From: Cruoricaptor ignavus
GTDB lineage: Bacteria > Bacteroidota > Bacteroidia > Flavobacteriales > Weeksellaceae
Assembly: GCF_900141665.1 (NCBI RefSeq)
Contig: NZ_FQYI01000007.1
Span: forward strand, 1-64,000
Length of the DNA: 64,000 bases
Direction of reading: 5' to 3'
In this document: positions 1 to 9,033 of the stretch, one piece after another
Position numbering within the stretch: position 1 is the first letter of the stretch
Layout of the letters: every line of letters begins with the position of its first letter
Notes under the pieces: generated by a model
Databases searched by the model: none
Told to the model about the DNA's origin: nothing
What the model saw: the letters and a program-made list of their open reading frames with translations, nothing else
Made by a program: the position numbers and the translations under genes

Positions 1-1446
1 TCACAAGTTTTCCGTCAGCTGCAAAAATCCGAACATCCAAAACTTTCTCAGGAGTGCTGATGTTTAGCACATCGCTTGCCGGATTTGGGTAGATTGCAAC
101 GGCTGATGCCTCGCTCTCGCTTGTACCAAGTTTTGGCGAAACTTTGATTGTGTAGTCTTCCGCCTGCCCATATCCAGTAGGCAAGCCTTGTAATAAAGTT
201 CCATCAGAAAAGCAAGGGTTTGCAAAGGCATCTTCGCCCCAATTATACTTAATTCTCATTCTGGTTTCGCCAACTTTAGCGTCAGCAGGCACTTTTATCT
301 TGCCCACCGTTTGCTTACCGTCCAAACCAGTAGAGTTTTCAATCATCACGGGATTATTAACGAAATACACTTCATCTTCATCAAAGTTTTGATTTTGATT
401 CCAGTCGATAAACACTAAATATCTGAATTTGTAATCTCCGCCGGTATTACCTTCAAAGGTAATATTATACTCGGAATCTTGTTTCAGGTTTGCCACCTTG
501 TCAGTAAACAATTCGTGAGGTGATTCGTCGTATGCTGCGGAAGATTTGTTATCCAAATCAGCGAGCTGCACCCTTGTAATAGGGATTACATCCTCCAAAT
601 AAGTTAGCGGTCCACAATATGGCTTGTAGCCATTGATTCCGCTAGTAAAACTAAAGACTTGGGAGCAGCCTTCTGCTTCGCCCGCTGCGTTTTTGGCCAC
701 CACTTTCCAGTAGTAAGTAGTGTCTTCCTTGATAGTTGCGATAGCAAACAGATTATTATGACCAATTTTTACTTTAGGATCTGGGTCAGTGTCCAAATAT
801 ACTTCGTATTCATCTACCTTTATGCCATCATCATTTTTTGTCCAGGTAAGGGCTACATTCTCGTACGACGCTATCTTGCTTCCATTGGCTGGTGTGAGTA
901 GGGTCGGACAGCCTGGCGCCACCTTTGGCACACTATCCACTCCGATATCATCGAAATGAAGCCTAAACTTGTTTGCAGAAAGCGCGTGGAAAGCGATGCA
1001 AATTTCTTTGCCAGCATATGCCGACAAATCCACGCTTCGGAAGTTCCATCCATTTGGCGCCTCCTCTACTGGCTTTAGCACCTCGGCGAAATCACTTACT
1101 GACGAATTTCCGGTAGTGGATACCCTGATATCATAGCTCTCCACATAGCTGGGATCCTGGTTTTTCACGAAATAAGTCAGCCTATCACTTACACCAGGAG
1201 TTACCGTGAACTTAGGCGTTATCAGATAATCATCGTGAGCGTCTGCAGAATAGTTTATATAAACCGAGTATCTCGCAGAATATGCTGAATTATTGGAGCC
1301 AATACCAATGGTGAAAGTCTTATCATCTCCTCTGTTTATAACCTTCCAGCCTTCCGGCAAGTAAGGGCTTGCATCGAAGTTCTGGAAAAACTGAGCCTGC
1401 GCAATTAGCGGCAGCGCAACTGCTGCAGAAACTAGTAATTTTTCAT
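1..1446 (-). CDS. T9SS-secreted adhesin-like protein, 3' end outside window, start apparently frameshifted
   Basis: The reading frame is open from about 1442 down to the window edge. It begins with a signal-peptide core (LLVSAAVALPLIAQAQ) and continues with a cleaved-adhesin/choice-of-anchor-J type beta-sandwich (FDASPYLPEGW onwards). An FN3-like segment (CPTLLTPANGSKIAS to YYWKVVAKN) and a GEVED domain (FIDWNQNQNFDEDE) follow, and the last residues are the start of a type A sorting domain (IYPNPASDVLNI). The protein is therefore probably exported by Sec, moved by the type IX system and anchored or released at the surface. The only plausible ATG (1446-1444) is followed by five A residues and reads Met-Lys-Asn-Tyr-stop. 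Six A residues would give the typical Met-Lys-Lys-Leu-Leu start. No ATG, GTG or TTG lies in frame between the upstream stop and the signal-peptide core. This is a sequencing error, a real inactivation or a slippage switch. Confidence 0.8.
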
Positions 1447-1569
1447 TCGAATAGGTTTTTTTAAGTCACTCAAATTTAGAAAGATTTGCGTTATCAAAAA
1501 AATCTTCGAAAAGATTTAGTATAACATTATATAAATTAAATTATTAAATTTGTAGAAAATGAATTTTTT

Positions 1570-4521
1570 GTGAAAAGTAAGAGTATTTTCTTAAGCATTT
1601 CAGCCATTTTCTTATCTCAAACTGTAAATGCACAGTGGACTAAGAGCGCAGCTCCTGAAAGCAAAAATCGAAATGTGAATTCAACCAGCCACTATACTTT
1701 GGATTTGGAAGAATTGCGCACAACATTATCCAGAGCGCAGCTTTCGGGCAGAAATTCAAAACCGGTAATAGTTCGTATTCCCACTTTGGATGGAGCGATT
1801 GAGGAGTTCGAAGTCTATAGCTTTCCAGTCGTTGAAAAGGCAATCGCCGAGAGATATAAACTTGGCTCTTATGTTGGAAAAGGTGTTAATGACCCATCCA
1901 AGTATATCCGCTTTTCAGTTGCACCTAATGACTTTCAGTCAATGGTTATTAAAAATGGGAGATATGAATTTGTAGAGCCTTTAAACAAGGAAAAAAGCAT
2001 CTATGGTGTTTTTCCTAAAAGCAAAAAAACCGAGGGTGATGCATTTGAGTGCAAAACAACTGAAAGTCTACAGGAAAAGCGGCAGATCGACAATCTGAAA
2101 AAGAAAGGTTTTGGAAATGATCCGACAGAGTTTAGCAGGATGTGGGATAGTAAATACCGTACTATGCGCCTTGTTATATCTACAACAGGGGAATATACCC
2201 ACTATTTTGGTGGAAGAGAAGGTGCAATTGCGCAGGTAAACGCTACTTTAACGAGGGTTAATGGAATATTCGAAAGAGATTTCGGCTTGCACCTCATACT
2301 CCAAGATTATCCTGAACTTATCTACACTAATTATAGCACAGATCCTTATAGCCCAGCATATCTTGGTGTAGGGGAAAATAGATGGGCTGATCAGTTGCAA
2401 AGAACTTTAACAAAGGTTGTGGGCGAAGAAAACTATGATATAGGGCATTTGTTTGGCGCCAGCGGAGGCGGCGGAATGGCGGGCTGCATTGGTTGCGTTT
2501 GCATCTCTCCGGCAATGGATGAAAACGGTGTTCCAACGAGCTGGGGGAAAGGTTCCGCCTATACATCTCCTGCAGACATGAAACCTTTTGGTGACGCCTT
2601 CGATATCGACTATGTAGCTCACGAAATGGGTCACCAGTTAGGTGCCAACCATACTTTCGCTTATGATCTTGAAGGAACAGGAACCAATATGGAGCCTGGC
2701 TCCGGTTCTACCATTATGGGATATGCAGGGATACGAGGCGAACACAATGTTCAGGAACACTCCGATCCATTCTTCCATATCGTGAGCATTGTACAAGTTG
2801 GAAATAATCTATTAGACAAGACCTGCGACGTTGAAGCACCAATTATTAATAGGCCTCCTAAAATTCAGAAGATGGCGGATGTGACTATACCGAAAGAAAC
2901 CGCTTTTGCACTAACGGCTATCGCTGAAGACCCTGATGGGGATCCATTGCTATATAGCTGGCAGCAAACGGACAATGCTAAGGATAAAATATCTTACGGG
3001 AATCTTGGCACTCGAGATAATGGACCTCTGTTCCGAGTGTTTAACCCTACAGTGAGCCCTACCAGGTTCTTCCCAAAAATGGAATCCATACTTGCTGGCA
3101 ATCTTGATAATTCCAAAGGAACTTGGGAGTCTGTTCCAAAGGTTCCAAGGCTAATGAAGTTTCACGCTTTGGTGTACGACAATAATCCTACGAACCAAAT
3201 CGCACAAAATGATTTTGAGCAAATTAAAGTAAATGTAGGTAATGATGGCCCCTTCAAAGTAAAAACCGAAAAAGTATTTATGGATTATCCTACATCTCTC
3301 ATCCAATGGGATGTAGCAAATACGAATAAGGCACCATATAATACACAAAATGTAAAAATTGATTACACTAAAGATGGTGGAGCCACTTGGAATACCTTGA
3401 TAACCTCTACGGCAAATGATGGTGAGGAAATATTAGATTTTAGAGGAATAGAGCCAGAAGGCACCGAGATTCACCTACGAGTTTCTGCTGTTGAAAATAT
3501 TTTTCTTACGGTGAGTAAAGTGCTGGTAAGAAAATATCCTACTGAAACCCCTTTATGCATTACGCAGACATCTCCAGCTAATAATGCAGAGAATGCAGCA
3601 TATCCAACGACAACGCTGAGCTGGACTGCAAAGGAAGAAGGCGAAAAGCCAGAGGGCTATGATATCTATCTTGATACCAATCCCAACCCTACTACTTTAT
3701 TAGGTTCTACCGAAGGCTTGACTATAAAAGCAGAGAATCTACTACCTGAAACAAAATATTACTGGAAAATAGTTCCTAAAAATTTAGCAGGAAACACCAC
3801 TGCTTGTCAAGTATTCAGCTTTATTACGGAGGAAAAGAGGTGGTGTGAAGCTGGAACAGACTCTACAAGTTTTGAAAAAATTGGGAATGTAAAATTTGCA
3901 GGCATTGATAACTCGTCAACCAATACTGTTGGTTATGAAGACTTTACCAGTATTTCTGCAAGTGTGGAACCAGGGAAAACATATGATTTCGAAGCTAAGG
4001 CGGTGGCTTCATCAGTCAATGATGACAAAATTTATGTCTGGATTGATTTTAACAGAAACAAAAGTTTTGATGATGACGGTGAGTTAGTGCTGGTAACCCC
4101 ACCGTCCAAATCTCCTTGGAATGGACAAATAACTATACCTCTCAATACAGCTCCGATTAAAACGAGAATGCGGGTAAGGCTTGTGGCTTCCAAGTCTACA
4201 CCAAACCCTACATCCTGCGGCAATGCTAAATATGGGCAAGTCGAGGATTATTCTATAGAAATCACAAACTCACTTTCTGTGGCTTCATCTAACCCTTCCC
4301 AAGGAATAACACTGTATCCAAACCCAGTATCTGAAATCTTAACGGTGCAGAATGCTAAAAAAGATGCTCAATACAGTATCTATACAGCAGATGGAAAGCT
4401 TCATTCTAAGGGGAAACTTAATAACGGAGCTGTAGATGTGTCAGCTTTTGCAGGAGGTGTATATATAATTAATGTAGCGAACGAGGACAAAAACATCAGT
4501 GTGAAATTTATCAAAAAGTAA
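1570..4521 (+). CDS. Reprolysin-like zinc metalloprotease with GEVED and T9SS type A sorting domain
   Basis: This is a secreted 983-residue metallopeptidase. It has an N-terminal signal peptide (SIFLSISAIFLSQTVNAQ) and a propeptide-like region to about residue 190. The metzincin domain carries HEMGHQLGANH at residues 351-361 (HExxHxxGxxH zinc site) and the downstream Met-turn STIMGYAG. Ig/FN3-like repeats follow (one at about 650-760, ending YYWKIVPKN), then a GEVED domain (IYVWIDFNRNKSFDDDGE), and a type A sorting domain (LYPNPVSEILTV) finishing in KFIKK. The start is GTG, unusual in this genome. An ATG at 1559 overlaps in another frame and stops after four codons beside a T6 run. The FN3-GEVED-sorting tail resembles that of the divergent gene ending at position 1, so the two may be related surface proteins. 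The family is known to degrade extracellular protein; the substrate is unknown. Confidence 0.9.
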   Translation: MKSKSIFLSISAIFLSQTVNAQWTKSAAPESKNRNVNSTSHYTLDLEELRTTLSRAQLSGRNSKPVIVRIPTLDGAIEEFEVYSFPVVEKAIAERYKLGSYVGKGVNDPSKYIRFSVAPNDFQSMVIKNGRYEFVEPLNKEKSIYGVFPKSKKTEGDAFECKTTESLQEKRQIDNLKKKGFGNDPTEFSRMWDSKYRTMRLVISTTGEYTHYFGGREGAIAQVNATLTRVNGIFERDFGLHLILQDYPELIYTNYSTDPYSPAYLGVGENRWADQLQRTLTKVVGEENYDIGHLFGASGGGGMAGCIGCVCISPAMDENGVPTSWGKGSAYTSPADMKPFGDAFDIDYVAHEMGHQLGANHTFAYDLEGTGTNMEPGSGSTIMGYAGIRGEHNVQEHSDPFFHIVSIVQVGNNLLDKTCDVEAPIINRPPKIQKMADVTIPKETAFALTAIAEDPDGDPLLYSWQQTDNAKDKISYGNLGTRDNGPLFRVFNPTVSPTRFFPKMESILAGNLDNSKGTWESVPKVPRLMKFHALVYDNNPTNQIAQNDFEQIKVNVGNDGPFKVKTEKVFMDYPTSLIQWDVANTNKAPYNTQNVKIDYTKDGGATWNTLITSTANDGEEILDFRGIEPEGTEIHLRVSAVENIFLTVSKVLVRKYPTETPLCITQTSPANNAENAAYPTTTLSWTAKEEGEKPEGYDIYLDTNPNPTTLLGSTEGLTIKAENLLPETKYYWKIVPKNLAGNTTACQVFSFITEEKRWCEAGTDSTSFEKIGNVKFAGIDNSSTNTVGYEDFTSISASVEPGKTYDFEAKAVASSVNDDKIYVWIDFNRNKSFDDDGELVLVTPPSKSPWNGQITIPLNTAPIKTRMRVRLVASKSTPNPTSCGNAKYGQVEDYSIEITNSLSVASSNPSQGITLYPNPVSEILTVQNAKKDAQYSIYTADGKLHSKGKLNNGAVDVSAFAGGVYIINVANEDKNISVKFIKK

Positions 4522-4543
4522 CTAATTTATTTAAAATAAAGCT

Positions 4544-5647
4544 ATGATTACAACAACTATTCCAAGGACAATTCTAGCCGCCGCATTGTTCACTGCAGCG
4601 GTTGCAGAGGCACAAACCCCTATCAGAGACAAATACATCTTCACACAGGAGAATTTGACTTATGAACCGCTTGCTAAACCTACCGTTCTCGCCACAGGTA
4701 CAGGTTTGATTGGGCCAGAACTGATTGATGGTAGAAGGTACGATATAGATTTGCCTTTCGAGTTCAACTTCAATGGTAAGAACTTTAACAAAGTCCAACT
4801 GAACAGTTATGGATATATTGTCTTTAATCCAAAAAATCCAAAGTCTTTCCCAAATCCTTTTAACGTAAAGTATTACTCTACTGGTCCAAACGGCTATACA
4901 GATGAGGGAGTATTTTCTGCTCTTGCGACAAATTTGGGCATCATCTCGTCCAACCCTGAAAATCGTGCGTATCCTGATACTTCTAACACCACTCTTTCAT
5001 ATGAAGTTCGCGGAGAGGAAGGCAGAAGGGAAATCGTTTTCCAATGGTATAACTTCCAGCTATACTATTTTAATCGAAGTAAAGCGTATGACCAGCTTGA
5101 TTTCCAAATTATTTTGTCAGAAGATGGCTCCCTAAAGAGTGTTTATAATATCCGTTCCAAGCAGGTGGATGGCGATGTTAGATTCTGGGTAGGCATTGGC
5201 GCACCATCCGTTGCCAACGAAGGCAGAACTGATTATTCGATGAGAATTTCTGAAGGCAATGCCAACAGCAATTGGCTTACCACTACCGAATCTCACGAGC
5301 CAAAAGTTATTAGTCAGTATCAGTCTGATTATATAGGTATTAAATATTCATTGGATGCATTGCCACCTTCTGGGCTGTCTTACACTTTTACACCGAAAGA
5401 CGAAGTAATGGGTATAAAAGAAAACTCGAAGAAAAAAGCCGTTCAAATTACACCGAATCCAGCATCGGAAATTATTACGATAAAAGCGGATGGCTTCAAG
5501 CTAGCAGAGCTAATTGATCTTAACGGAAGAAAAATAATAGAGTCCCAAAAGCCTAACATCTATGTAAAAGGTCTCAAACCTGGAGTATATCTTCTAAAGA
5601 TTGTAACTTCCACTGAAATTATAAGCGAAAAGGTTATAGTTAAATAA
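4544..5647 (+). CDS. T9SS type A sorting domain-containing secreted protein
   Basis: This 367-residue protein has a signal peptide (RTILAAALFTAAVAEAQ) and one large beta-rich region (FEFNFNGKNFNKVQLNSYGY, then FQWYNFQLYYF and VGIGAPSVANEG). That region resembles the adhesion-type beta-sandwiches found in T9SS cargo. The tail is a standard type A sorting domain: ITPNPASEIITI, then LKPGVYLLKI and a basic end. No catalytic motif is visible. It begins 22 bp after the metalloprotease and ends just before a clear terminator, so the two are probably one transcript. It may be a surface partner of the protease, but that is inference from position only. Confidence 0.85.
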   Translation: MITTTIPRTILAAALFTAAVAEAQTPIRDKYIFTQENLTYEPLAKPTVLATGTGLIGPELIDGRRYDIDLPFEFNFNGKNFNKVQLNSYGYIVFNPKNPKSFPNPFNVKYYSTGPNGYTDEGVFSALATNLGIISSNPENRAYPDTSNTTLSYEVRGEEGRREIVFQWYNFQLYYFNRSKAYDQLDFQIILSEDGSLKSVYNIRSKQVDGDVRFWVGIGAPSVANEGRTDYSMRISEGNANSNWLTTTESHEPKVISQYQSDYIGIKYSLDALPPSGLSYTFTPKDEVMGIKENSKKKAVQITPNPASEIITIKADGFKLAELIDLNGRKIIESQKPNIYVKGLKPGVYLLKIVTSTEIISEKVIVK

Positions 5648-5669
5648 TTTTTTTTAAGATATAAAAATT

Positions 5670-5704
5670 AAAAGCGGTTAACATTTTAAGTTACCCGCTT
5701 TTTT
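5670..5704 (+). terminator. Rho-independent terminator after the T9SS gene pair
   Basis: The stem AAAAGCGGTTAAC pairs with GTTACCCGCTTTT (one mismatch) across a short A/T loop and ends in a T run. It lies 22 bp after the stop of the preceding plus-strand gene. Confidence 0.85.
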
Positions 5705-5929
5705 GATTGGTAAAATATTTTCTCCGCTCAAAATATCATAAATGTTCATTGTACTTCCTACGACATTTATTCAGCAATATTTCGACATGTGCTGTTAAAT
5801 TGTTTTCATGTTCTTTTTAATGAAAAAATTAATCACATCAAATATCGAAACAACGCTTCTAGAAAGATTTTACCGCAATGTGAAATAACATGCAAAATGA
5901 GCCACCCTTTTGGCCACCCTTAAAAATGT
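5705..5929. other. Intergenic region without a gene; short direct repeat
   Basis: No open frame with a plausible start and no recognisable protein was found. The nonamer GCCACCCTT occurs twice, at 5901-5909 and 5913-5921, next to the tRNA cluster. The region is AT-rich and could be the scar of an integrated element at a tRNA, but no integrase remnant could be identified. Confidence 0.4.
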
Positions 5930-5963
5930 AAAACGCTGATAATCAAAAGATTAACAGCGTTTT
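5930..5963 (-). terminator. Terminator of the tRNA operon
   Basis: AAAACGCTG at 5930-5938 pairs perfectly with CAGCGTTTT at 5955-5963. The hairpin starts 3 bp beyond the 3' end of the last tRNA. Read on either strand it ends in T residues, so it may also act on the plus strand. Confidence 0.75.
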
Positions 5964-5966
5964 CAG

Positions 5967-6050
5967 TACTCCGGACGGGACTTGAACCCGTACGCCAAAA
6001 GAGGCACAGGATTTTAAGTCCTGCGTGTCTACCAGTTCCACCACCAGAGC
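5967..6050 (-). tRNA. tRNA-Leu (anticodon TAA)
   Basis: The RNA folds as a class II tRNA. The acceptor stem GCTCTGG pairs with CCGGAGT (with G-U wobbles), the anticodon arm CAGGA-CTTAAAA-TCCTG gives anticodon TAA, and there is a variable arm and a T arm with GGTTCAAGTC. CCA is not encoded. It is the last of three tRNAs in a minus-strand cluster. Confidence 0.95.
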
Positions 6051-6098
6051 ATCAGGCTTAAAAAAAGGGAAGTCTTGCGAAAAACTTCCCTCCTGCCG

Positions 6099-6171
6099 AG
6101 CGAAAAACGGGGCTCGAACCCGCGACCTCAACCTTGGCAAGGTTGCGCTCTACCAGCTGAGCTATTTTCGC
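6099..6171 (-). tRNA. tRNA-Gly (anticodon GCC)
   Basis: The acceptor stem GCGAAAA pairs with TTTTCGC. The D arm has AGCTCAGCTGGTAGAGC, the anticodon arm CAACC-TTGCCAA-GGTTG gives GCC, and the T arm contains GGTTCGAGCC. CCA is not encoded. It is the middle gene of the cluster. Confidence 0.95.
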
Positions 6172-6182
6172 AAAAAAATCCG

Positions 6183-6264
6183 TGCGGATGAAGGGACTCG
6201 AACCCCCACGCCTCTCGGCACCAGATCCTAAGTCTGGCGTGGCTACCAATTACACCACATCCGC
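6183..6264 (-). tRNA. tRNA-Leu (anticodon TAG)
   Basis: The acceptor stem GCGGATG pairs with CATCCGC. The anticodon arm CCAGA-CTTAGGA-TCTGG gives TAG, with a class II variable arm and T arm GGTTCGAGTC. CCA is not encoded. It is the first gene of the cluster. Confidence 0.95.
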
Positions 6265-6425
6265 AGAAATAAAAAGACCGCCGTTCTTTTTTGTGAGTGC
6301 AAATATAGAAACAATTTTCTTTACCAGCAAATTTTTTTAAAGATTATTTTTTTCTGTTTTTTTTCATTACCATCACTACACAATGAAATTTATTGCTTAA
6401 TTTTACCAACCTCAACAAACTGATT

Positions 6426-6803
6426 ATGGAACTACAGGGCACAGTAAAAAAACTAACTGATATTCAGACTTTTCCAAGCGGATTCCAGAAGCGGGAACTC
6501 ATCCTGAATACTACCGAGCAATACCCTCAGGTGATCGCAGTAGAATTCACGCAGGATAAAATCAACCTTCTGGACAGCATCAGCGAAGGCGATGAAGTGA
6601 AAGTTTCCATCAACATACGCGGCCGGGAGTGGACTTCCCCACAGGGCGAAGTAAAGTATTTTACTTCGATTGGTGGCTGGAGAATCGAAAAACTAAGCAC
6701 CACCACGGTACAGGAACCTACTCAAGCTACGCCGGTTTCCGGGCAGACGCTGCGCAACGATGATCCCTTTGCGGACGACGAGGACGACGATCTTCCGTTT
6801 TAG
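6426..6803 (+). CDS. DUF3127 family protein with SSB-like acidic C-terminal tail
   Basis: The protein is 125 residues from the ATG at 6426 (MELQGTVKKLTDIQTF); an upstream TTG at 6393 gives a non-conserved extension and was not chosen. The first 90 or so residues match the DUF3127 pattern (short beta-strands, VSINIRGREWTSPQGEVKYF, IGGWRIEKL), consistent with a small OB-like fold. A polar linker follows, and the protein ends in DDEDDDLPF. That tail is very like the C-terminal tip of single-stranded DNA-binding protein, which recruits repair and replication partners. A role in DNA or RNA metabolism is an inference; no function is established. It sits 58 bp upstream of aat, probably in one transcript. 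Confidence 0.85.
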   Translation: MELQGTVKKLTDIQTFPSGFQKRELILNTTEQYPQVIAVEFTQDKINLLDSISEGDEVKVSINIRGREWTSPQGEVKYFTSIGGWRIEKLSTTTVQEPTQATPVSGQTLRNDDPFADDEDDDLPF

Positions 6804-6861
6804 CATTTAATTGGTAAAATTTGTCAAAAAAATCCCGCAAACACTGTGGGATTCTTTATTT

Positions 6862-7509
6862 ATGTATTGCTTAAATCCTGATGAGCTCAACTTTCCCGAC
6901 CCTATGTGGTATCACCCTCCGCAGGGCCTGATCGCCGCCGGCGGGGATCTTTCTCCAGAGCGTCTATGGCTTGCGTACAGCCACGGCATTTTCCCGTGGT
7001 ACAACCCTGATGAAGAAATCCTGTGGTGGTGCCCGGACCCGCGCTTTGTGCTCTTCCCCGGCGATGTGAAAATTTCCAAATCTATGCGGAAAATATTTCG
7101 GGATGAAGTGTTTATCTTTACCGAAAACCAATGTTTCGAGCAGGTGATGCGCAGCTGTGCCGAGGCACCGAGAAGCGGACAAGACGGCACCTGGATTAGC
7201 GAGGAATTAATCGATAGCTTTAAAATCCTTCACGACATTGGCATTGCGAAGAGCTTCGAAGCCTGGAGGGATGGCGAATTAGTAGGTGGTTTTTACGGCC
7301 TTGCCATAGGAAAAGTTTTTTGCGGTGAGAGTATGTTTTCGAAGGAAAGCAATGCTTCGAAAGCCGTGTTTCTAAACTTCGTAGCAAAGCAGCGGGAATT
7401 TGAAATCATCGATTGCCAGATACATTCCCAGCATCTGGAAAGCCTCGGGGCGGGGATGATATCCAAGCAGGCGTTTCTAAGCTACCTCCCGGCTTATGGC
7501 TCTGCCTAA
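6862..7509 (+). CDS. aat: Leucyl/phenylalanyl-tRNA--protein transferase
   Basis: Aat moves Leu or Phe from charged tRNA to the N-terminus of proteins bearing basic N-terminal residues, marking them for ClpS/ClpAP in the N-end rule pathway. The sequence has the family signatures GLIAAGGDLSPERL, AYSHGIFPWY and WWCPDPRFV near the N-terminus, the WRDGELVGGFYGLAIG core, and CGESMFSKESNASK. The chosen ATG at 6862 (MYCLNPDELNFPDP) gives 215 residues, matching the usual length in this phylum. A TTG at 6811 would add 17 residues that look unlike the family. It converges with the minus-strand lipoprotein gene downstream. Confidence 0.95.
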   Translation: MYCLNPDELNFPDPMWYHPPQGLIAAGGDLSPERLWLAYSHGIFPWYNPDEEILWWCPDPRFVLFPGDVKISKSMRKIFRDEVFIFTENQCFEQVMRSCAEAPRSGQDGTWISEELIDSFKILHDIGIAKSFEAWRDGELVGGFYGLAIGKVFCGESMFSKESNASKAVFLNFVAKQREFEIIDCQIHSQHLESLGAGMISKQAFLSYLPAYGSA

Positions 7510-7514
7510 ACCAA

Positions 7515-7543
7515 TAAAAAAACCGCCCGATTTCTCAGGCGGC
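7515..7543 (-). terminator. Terminator of the TonB receptor/DUF5689 operon
   Basis: On the minus strand GGCCGCCTGAGAAATCGGGCGG forms a stem-loop (CCGCC/GGCGG core) followed directly by seven T residues. It lies about 20 bp after the stop of the DUF5689 gene and overlaps the end of the convergent aat region. Confidence 0.75.
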
Positions 7544-7564
7544 CGCTCATTTAGACTTTATCGG

Positions 7565-9007
7565 TTACTCATATTTGATATCATCAATCTGATAAGTAGT
7601 CGTCACTCCGCTGCCATTCCCTTCATACTTAAATATGATGAAGCCGTTTCCGCTCAGGCTGGCAGGTGTAGTGTAGCTGCCCGCGCTGCCAAGGGTGCCG
7701 TACCCTGTTGCCGGTGCTTTCGGCAGGGTGAAGCTTGAGGTAATATCCGTAAGCTTCGCCTGGGTCATATCCCCCATCGGCTTGTAGTCGGTTGAGTAAT
7801 AAACTTTAAGCCCGTCACCCTTATAGTAGCCCACATTTACATTAAAGCTCAGCTTCTTGCCAGGCGTGAAGTTCACCGGAACCACGAAATAAGTGTGGTA
7901 ATTACCTGTGCCTGCATTGGCACTCATCTGAATGTACTGGTTTTTATTGTAGGACTTCAGCTGCCAGTACCTGTTGCCCACCACCGCATCATTAATATAA
8001 TTTGTGAATACTTCAAGATTAATAGGGGAGAAACCTTCAAAAGTTTCGTTAATTACAGATGGGTAAGTAACATTGGCAGAGCCTTTCGGCGGTGCAGAGT
8101 CGGTAGGAGACGGCGTAGGGTTCGGCGCCGGCGTAGTGCTTCCGCTGAACCTTTCTCCTGTAAAGGCAAGATCATTCTCATTGCGGACGATCATCTGGTA
8201 GTTTTTATTATACTTGCTCACCACGAAGGTTGCCACACCGCTTCCCGTCGGGAGAGTTCTCGCTGCGAAACTCGCATATCCTGAGGTCCGGATTACCGTG
8301 TTTCCGCCTGCCTTGTCCTCAATTTTTCTGTCGGTATCCTGTCTGGACCCGTCTGCATTTACCTGGGCGAAGGTTTGCACCACTGGTTTTATTACCGAAT
8401 CTGCAAACTGTACATCAGGCACGCTTACCAGCATATTGAGGTACTTATCGCTCATCGCTGCTTTCAGGCTCGGAAGCTCCAGTGGCTTTATTGTCGCCAC
8501 CTCCAGCCCATTCCCGCCGCAGACACCGGAGAAATAGCGGCCTGCCAGCGAGGATGGAATCCTGCCTATGGTGTAGGTAGGATCTTCGCTGCCGATTTTG
8601 ATGACGCCGCGGTCTTTGGCAATTTTCAGCCCGTTCAGCTTCAGGCGGATGTGGCTGCCCACGGGCAGATCAGCGTAGTTGCTGGCGCGGTCCACCTCTA
8701 TTTGCAAACCAACGCTCGGGTTCTCTGGCCTGTCCTGAAAGGAAATGGTTTTATAAAAATTCCCGAACTCATCGGAAGAAACCACATATCCGTCGATGAT
8801 GATATCGCCATCCTTTGCATCAAAGGTATACGCGCCGGAGGAGGGCGCCATCGCTGCTACCTCTGCCATCGTTTTAGTAGGTGCGGCGAATTTATTATTG
8901 CAGTTTACCGGCGGAGTGTCCCAGTCATCATCCTGTACGCACGAGTTCAGTACCACGGCGCCCACTACCAGGCCGAAAGCAAGTTTAAAATAATTTCTGA
9001 TTATCAT
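7565..9007 (-). CDS. DUF5689 domain-containing lipoprotein
   Basis: This 480-residue outer-membrane lipoprotein has the lipobox VVLNSC, with the lipidated Cys at residue 23. The DUF5689 region covers about residues 40-290 (DGDIIIDGYVVSSDEFGNFYKTI, then LPVGSHIRLKLNGLKI, ending YQMIVRNENDLAFTG). After a Pro/Thr/Ser linker there is a C-terminal beta-sandwich of carbohydrate-binding type (KKLSFNVNVGYYKG, TYQIDDIKYE). It lies 26 bp downstream of the TonB-dependent receptor gene and shares its promoter and terminator. In Bacteroidota such a lipoprotein often works as the substrate-capture lid of the receptor. Binding of a polymer at the cell surface is inferred; the ligand is unknown. Confidence 0.85.
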   Translation of the reverse strand: MIIRNYFKLAFGLVVGAVVLNSCVQDDDWDTPPVNCNNKFAAPTKTMAEVAAMAPSSGAYTFDAKDGDIIIDGYVVSSDEFGNFYKTISFQDRPENPSVGLQIEVDRASNYADLPVGSHIRLKLNGLKIAKDRGVIKIGSEDPTYTIGRIPSSLAGRYFSGVCGGNGLEVATIKPLELPSLKAAMSDKYLNMLVSVPDVQFADSVIKPVVQTFAQVNADGSRQDTDRKIEDKAGGNTVIRTSGYASFAARTLPTGSGVATFVVSKYNKNYQMIVRNENDLAFTGERFSGSTTPAPNPTPSPTDSAPPKGSANVTYPSVINETFEGFSPINLEVFTNYINDAVVGNRYWQLKSYNKNQYIQMSANAGTGNYHTYFVVPVNFTPGKKLSFNVNVGYYKGDGLKVYYSTDYKPMGDMTQAKLTDITSSFTLPKAPATGYGTLGSAGSYTTPASLSGNGFIIFKYEGNGSGVTTTYQIDDIKYE

Positions 9008-9033
9008 TGTTAATTTTTTTTAAAGGGTTAAAA

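Noticed and set aside
5901-5921. Repeat near the tRNAs as a possible CRISPR.
   Set aside because: Only two 9-bp copies 3 bp apart; no spacer-repeat periodicity and no cas genes.
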